Positions 13,183-16,224 of a stretch of DNA of 16,224 nucleotides are shown here, piece by piece (the stretch's first letter is position 1; each line of letters starts with the position of its first letter). The stretch lies in contig CAYGZY010000178.1 in NCBI GenBank assembly GCA_964354485.1, positions 1-16,224 on the forward strand. The letters run 5' to 3'. The position numbers and the translations under genes were made by a program. The notes beneath the pieces are model-generated. The model worked only from the letters and a program-made list of their open reading frames with translations, searched no databases and was not told the origin of the DNA. Source of the stretch: CAYGXH01 sp964354485 (GTDB lineage: Bacteria > Bacteroidota > Ignavibacteria > UBA10030 > SZUA-254).

Positions 13183-14712
13183 ATGCATAGTATCTGCGAT
13201 GCCGTAATGTCTGCCCTGGTAACTGCGTTACACCGGATGAAGAACGCCGGGTATTTGATCGCTCTCCTTGCCATTGTTGTCTGCGATTCGGCGGGCCAGC
13301 CGGCGAGCGGCTCCACCACCACAACGATGTTATGGTACGATCACCCCGCCCTGAAATGGGAGAACGCGCTTCCTGTGGGGAATGGCCGGCTCGGCGCCAT
13401 GGTCTTTGGAAGAACCGATGCCGAAAGGATCCAGTTCAATGAGGAGACTTACTGGAGCGGCGGGCCCTACGCACAGACGGTAAAAGGGGGATCGGGGCAT
13501 CTGTCGGAAATTCAAAAACTCGTGTTCGAAGGGAAGTACAAAGAGGCCCATAAGTTATTCGGCCGTTATCTCATGGGGTATCCGGTCGAACAGCAGAAGT
13601 ACCAGTCGATGGGAGACGTGATCCTGACATTTGACCGTAAAGGCGAAGTGAAAAATTACAGGCTCGAACTCGACCTCGATAGCGCCATCGTCCGGGTACG
13701 CTACGAGCAGGACGGGGTACGATTCATACGGGAAATATTCTCGAGCGCGGTCGATCAGGTCATCGTCATCAGACTCACGGCATCTGCGCCGGGGAGCATT
13801 TCGCTGTCTGCGGAACTGAGAGGGTGCAGGAACGAGGCACATTCAAATTACGGCACCGATTATTTCTGGATGGACAGGTGGGGGGATGATGGCCTGCAGG
13901 TAACAGGCCGTTCAGCCGATTATTTGGGGATCGAAGGGAAAATACGGTACCGGGCCTGTGTAAGGGTCAGGCACGACGGCGGATCGCTGGGCAGTGATGG
14001 AACAGAACTGACCCTCAGGAACGCCGATGCGGTGACGTTCTATCTGGCCGCTGCTACGAACTTCGTCAATTACAGGGATGTCAGCGCGGATCCGGGGAAA
14101 AGGACAGCAGATGTGTTCTCATCGCTTAAGACGCGGTCCTATGAGGAGATCAAACGGGATCATGTGCGTGAATACCAGAACTACTTTCGTCGGGTCAGTC
14201 TGCGTTTTGGTTCCGCTCCGAATTCTTTTCTTCCGACGGACCAGCGCATCAGAACCTTCGATGGACAGAACGATCCGGACCTTGCAGCGCTCTGCTTTCA
14301 GTTCGGCCGTTATTTACTGATCTCATCCTCCCGTCCCGGTACACAGCCGGCGAATCTGCAGGGCATCTGGAATCAGTATATGAATCCCTCCTGGGATTCG
14401 AAGTATACAACGAACATCAACACGGAGATGAACTACTGGCCGGCGGAGGTGTCAAACCTCTCCGATTGCACCGAACCGTTAACACGCATGATACAGGAAC
14501 TGACAGTCCAGGGAACTGAAGTCGCGAGGGAACATTACGGCGCGCCCGGCTGGGTGTTCCATCAGAACACCGACCTCTGGCGGGTGGCAGCTCCGATGGA
14601 CGGAGCGCAATGGGGAACATTCACGACCGGGGGGCATGGCTGTGCACGCATCTCTGGGAACATTTCCTGTTCACCGGCGATACGGTTTTTCTCCGGCGCA
14701 TGTATCCGGTGA
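13183..14712 (+). CDS. GH95 alpha-L-fucosidase, N-terminal part (frameshifted)
   Basis: The first 480 or so codons of a GH95 fucosidase, which inverts alpha-1,2-linked fucose at glycan ends. They include the N-terminal beta domain opening LWYDHPALKWENALPVGNGR, then LGAMVFG and FNEETYWSGGP. The catalytic (alpha/alpha)6 barrel starts at ~330, with STYQNY-like linker and NINTEMNYWPAEVSNLSDC; N411 and N413 are the conserved Asn pair. The natural frame leaves this ORF at the G run 14629-14634; the last 26 codons to 14712 (HGCARISGNISC...) are out-of-frame tail. The first ATG (13183) has a good AAGGA site; the ATG at 13237 gives a more normal signal peptide (KNAGYLIALLAIVVCDSAG). The enzyme should be exported. 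Confidence 0.85.
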   Translation: MHSICDAVMSALVTALHRMKNAGYLIALLAIVVCDSAGQPASGSTTTTMLWYDHPALKWENALPVGNGRLGAMVFGRTDAERIQFNEETYWSGGPYAQTVKGGSGHLSEIQKLVFEGKYKEAHKLFGRYLMGYPVEQQKYQSMGDVILTFDRKGEVKNYRLELDLDSAIVRVRYEQDGVRFIREIFSSAVDQVIVIRLTASAPGSISLSAELRGCRNEAHSNYGTDYFWMDRWGDDGLQVTGRSADYLGIEGKIRYRACVRVRHDGGSLGSDGTELTLRNADAVTFYLAAATNFVNYRDVSADPGKRTADVFSSLKTRSYEEIKRDHVREYQNYFRRVSLRFGSAPNSFLPTDQRIRTFDGQNDPDLAALCFQFGRYLLISSSRPGTQPANLQGIWNQYMNPSWDSKYTTNINTEMNYWPAEVSNLSDCTEPLTRMIQELTVQGTEVAREHYGAPGWVFHQNTDLWRVAAPMDGAQWGTFTTGGHGCARISGNISCSPAIRFFSGACIR

Positions 14713-15680
14713 TGAAGGGGAGCGCGGAGTTTTTCCTCGGCTTCCTCATCGAACATCCGACGTACGGCTGGCTTGTGACAAATCCGTCCACCTCGCCTGA
14801 GAATTTTCCCGACAGACCCGGCAACGGTGAGTTTTTCGATGAAGTAACATCCTGGAACAGCCCGGGAGTCACCATCTGTGCCGGATCAACGATCGATATG
14901 CAGATCCTCAGCGATCTGTTTACCGCTGTCGCGGACGCGGCGGGAGTCCTGAATTGTGATAAAGCGTTCAGTGAGAGGGTTCTGGTAGCCAGAGGCCATC
15001 TTGCCCCGATGAAGATCGGAAAACGGGGTGACCTGCAGGAATGGCTCGAAGATTGGGGACAGAAAGAAAATAGCCACCGTCACATTTCAAATTTGTACGG
15101 ATTGTTTCCCGGGCATCAGATCTCGGTCGGTCGGACGCCTGACCTTGTGAACGCCGCACGGGTTGTCCTAGAGCAGCGCGGCCTTGAAGGCAACGGTTGG
15201 TCATCCGCGTGGAAAATGTGCTGCTGGGCCCGCCTGCGGGATGCGGAAAAAGCTCTGGAAAATTTCACGTATGGGATCCATCACTATACCTTTGACAACC
15301 TGTTCTCAAATTGTTCCGGTGCGCTCCAGGTCGACGGATCGTTTGGCGTGACGGCAGCGATGGCGGAAATGATCCTTCAATCGCAGGACAGCATCATTGA
15401 TCTCCTGCCATCGTTGCCTGAAGCATGGAAGGACGGTGAAGCAAGGGGGCTCTGTGCGCGAGGCGGGTTTGTTGTTGACTTTTCCTGGGGTGAGGGAAAG
15501 CTGATCTCAGCGGGATTGCTCTCGAAATTGGGGAAGAAGTGCAGGGTTCGAACGGGGCATCCTATCCAGGTTTTTCACGACGGCGCAGCGGTGCCTGTCG
15601 TTGATATGGCGGATGGTGTCATCGAGTTCGATACACAGAGCGGGCAACGGTACATAATCCGATTGATTGAACACCGTTGA
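14610..15680 (+). CDS. GH95 alpha-L-fucosidase, C-terminal part (frameshifted)
   Basis: The rest of the same GH95 enzyme in a different frame. True homology begins at about 14631 with GAWLCTHLWEHFLFTGD; the ATG at 14610 is fortuitous. It contains WLVTNPSTSPENFP, whose glutamate (codon 14799-14801) matches the GH95 general acid, NLYGLFPGHQIS, GNGWSSAWKMCCWARL, and LQVDGSFGVTAAMAEMILQS with the conserved aspartate. The C-terminal beta domain (LCARGGFVVDFSWGEGKL) follows. Joined to the upstream part by adding one G, it gives one protein of roughly 830 residues, a normal GH95 length. As the sequence stands, no full-length enzyme would be made without frameshifting. Confidence 0.85.
   Translation: MGNIHDRGAWLCTHLWEHFLFTGDTVFLRRMYPVMKGSAEFFLGFLIEHPTYGWLVTNPSTSPENFPDRPGNGEFFDEVTSWNSPGVTICAGSTIDMQILSDLFTAVADAAGVLNCDKAFSERVLVARGHLAPMKIGKRGDLQEWLEDWGQKENSHRHISNLYGLFPGHQISVGRTPDLVNAARVVLEQRGLEGNGWSSAWKMCCWARLRDAEKALENFTYGIHHYTFDNLFSNCSGALQVDGSFGVTAAMAEMILQSQDSIIDLLPSLPEAWKDGEARGLCARGGFVVDFSWGEGKLISAGLLSKLGKKCRVRTGHPIQVFHDGAAVPVVDMADGVIEFDTQSGQRYIIRLIEHR
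14629..14634 (+). other. Frameshift site: G6 run in the fucosidase gene
   Basis: The family sequence requires DGAQWG...TGGAWLC: codons ACC GGG GGG GCA TGG, seven G in a row. The window has six (ACC GGG GGG CAT GGC), so one G is missing. It could be a true mutation, slippage at a phase-variable tract, or a homopolymer sequencing error. Confidence 0.8.
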
Positions 15681-15960
15681 CAGGGATCGTCTGCATCAGG
15701 TGCTGTCTCGAATGATGTATCAAGATACCAATAAGGCGGGCGATAGTCAGGGACGGGACGAATCCCTGTGAACTGCTCACCATCCTCCCAAAACGACAAA
15801 TCCCTACCACCCTGTCCTCCGTTCATATGGAGCTTGACTTTTTACATAAAAGCGGGGGGCTGTGTCTAATGCATTGGGTTACCGTCCTTAAGTCCGTCAA
15901 GGATAACGACTTGGGGTAGATTATAAGCTTTCCCTAATAGAAGGACAGAATATTTCAAAG
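15681..15960. other. Gap without a supportable gene
   Basis: After the fucosidase stop I see no convincing coding region. A weak hairpin (CAGGGA 15748-15753, TCCCTG 15763-15768, 9-nt loop) lies 67 bp past the stop, without a T-run. Minus-strand ORFs here overlap the fucosidase end and have no recognisable family. Composition becomes AT-rich again from about 15910. Confidence 0.4.
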
Positions 15961-15981
15961 GTGTCCTTTATAAAAGGACAC
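15961..15981 (+). promoter_or_regulatory. Perfect palindrome, probable operator
   Basis: GTGTCCTTT (15961-15969), ATA, AAAGGACAC (15973-15981): 9-bp perfect arms. A further half-site AAGGACA lies at 15941-15947, exactly 33 bp (three helical turns) before the same word at 15974-15980. It lies 20 bp upstream of the ATG at 16002 and the intervening DNA is pure AT-rich promoter-like sequence. It is probably the binding site of a dimeric repressor, perhaps the product of the adjacent gene. Confidence 0.5.
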
Positions 15982-16001
15982 ATTATTATTATATTAGCAT
16001 T

Positions 16002-16121
16002 ATGGCACTCCATCCGGTATTAATAGAAAAACTAAACGAGGCAGTTTTTAGGGGCAAAAGCCAATCTTTTACACCTCGTGATGCTAGCCCAAGTTCGACA
16101 GTTGTGGGGAAAAAACATTGA
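16002..16121 (+). pseudogene. 39-codon ORF, possibly the start of a decayed DUF6088/AbiEi-like antitoxin
   Basis: MALHPVLIEKLNEAVFRGKS followed by QSFTPRDASPSSTVVGKKH and TGA. The helix-rich start and the RGK-x-x-FTPRD segment resemble the N-terminal DNA-binding part of DUF6088/AbiEi-type antitoxins (GxxFTPxDFLxLG); this is a weak memory match. The expected winged-helix continuation is missing, so the gene is probably truncated or frameshifted; another frame stays open to the window end without recognisable content. The palindrome upstream fits an autoregulated toxin-antitoxin gene. Confidence 0.3.
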
Positions 16122-16224
16122 TTCAGTTTCAAAATCGCAGGGAAAGTGTAAAATTCGGCACTACATTTTGAGCTTCATCTCGAGTCTTTCGGGAGGTCTC
16201 AGTTTCAGCTTTTGTAATAAGATT

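Noticed and set aside
12735..13322. 195-codon minus-strand ORF across the DPP-IV/fucosidase junction
   Set aside because: It overlaps the DPP-IV catalytic domain and the fucosidase signal peptide; no domain recognised.
15575..15826. 83-codon minus-strand ORF after the fucosidase gene
   Set aside because: Its first 50 codons lie in the gap and look somewhat protein-like (WEDGEQFTGIRPVPDYRPPY), but the rest is antisense to the fucosidase end and an alternative frame is equally open. No family recognised.
16161..16224. Possible minus-strand gene end (QKLKLRPPERLEMKLKM, stop at 16163-16161)
   Set aside because: Only about 20 codons are visible and two other frames are also open, so it cannot be supported without sequence to the right.
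1..16224. tRNA, rRNA, CRISPR arrays and riboswitches
   Set aside because: I scanned by eye for repeated spacers, cloverleaf-like segments and conserved RNA motifs and saw none; this was not a computed search.

Overview
The window looks like a chromosomal stretch of a Gram-negative bacterium, probably of the FCB group (Bacteroidota / Ignavibacteriota / Chlorobiota side). This placement is an inference from gene content: exported DPP-IV, GH95 fucosidase, and an ACR3 plus LMW-PTP-type ArsC arsenic cluster. Nothing in the window is a taxonomic marker. The standard genetic code fits all genes. Nearly all genes are on the + strand; the exception is a transposase fragment at the left edge.

Layout. 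(1) 1-~208: minus-strand 5' end of an IS transposase running off the left edge. It abuts the last ~60 codons of an ECF sigma factor (to 402), whose N-terminal part is gone. (2) 453-1784: three tightly packed genes: a zf-HC2 anti-sigma factor, a CnrX/Spy-like periplasmic heavy-metal sensor, and a secreted Cys/His-rich protein with two copies of an identically spaced C-H-C-H-C motif. With the sigma remnant this is a Cnr-like metal-response locus that has lost its sigma factor. (3) 1943-7647: an arsenic-resistance cluster. Order: arsR with a palindromic operator, an ArsP-type permease with a second near-identical operator, two small TM0996-type thioredoxins, an exported thioredoxin, a CcdA-like thiol transporter, an AhpD/CMD-like protein, arsC, a third small thioredoxin, and acr3. 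(4) 7686-8027: a 26-codon truncated Rossmann/ProC-like gene start, an abrupt change of sequence character and probable mobile-element debris. (5) 8028-10812: a GC-richer region with an iron-sulfur L-serine ammonia-lyase, a small ORF pair split by an in-frame amber, and an ornithine-cyclodeaminase/mu-crystallin-family reductase. (6) 10911-15680: exported dipeptidyl peptidase IV followed 1 bp later by a GH95 alpha-L-fucosidase split by a frameshift in a G run. (7) 15681-16224: no confident gene; a perfect palindrome lies just upstream of a 39-codon ORF that may be a decayed toxin-antitoxin gene.

How the parts work together. ArsC reduces arsenate to arsenite, ACR3 exports arsenite, and the ArsP-like permease probably exports trivalent organoarsenicals. 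ArsR controls at least arsR and the permease through paired operators. The three cytoplasmic CxxC proteins, CcdA-like protein and exported thioredoxin could form a thiol-electron relay supplying ArsC and/or periplasmic partners; this is inference. The arsenic and metal part is visibly more AT-rich than the right half. Both its borders carry truncated genes, which suggests an acquired or rearranged island.

Most notable points: the duplicated metal-binding repeat protein, the redundancy of thiol-redox genes, an ArsC lacking the middle redox cysteine, the duplicated operator, the amber-interrupted CxxCxxC small ORF, and the GH95 frameshift.
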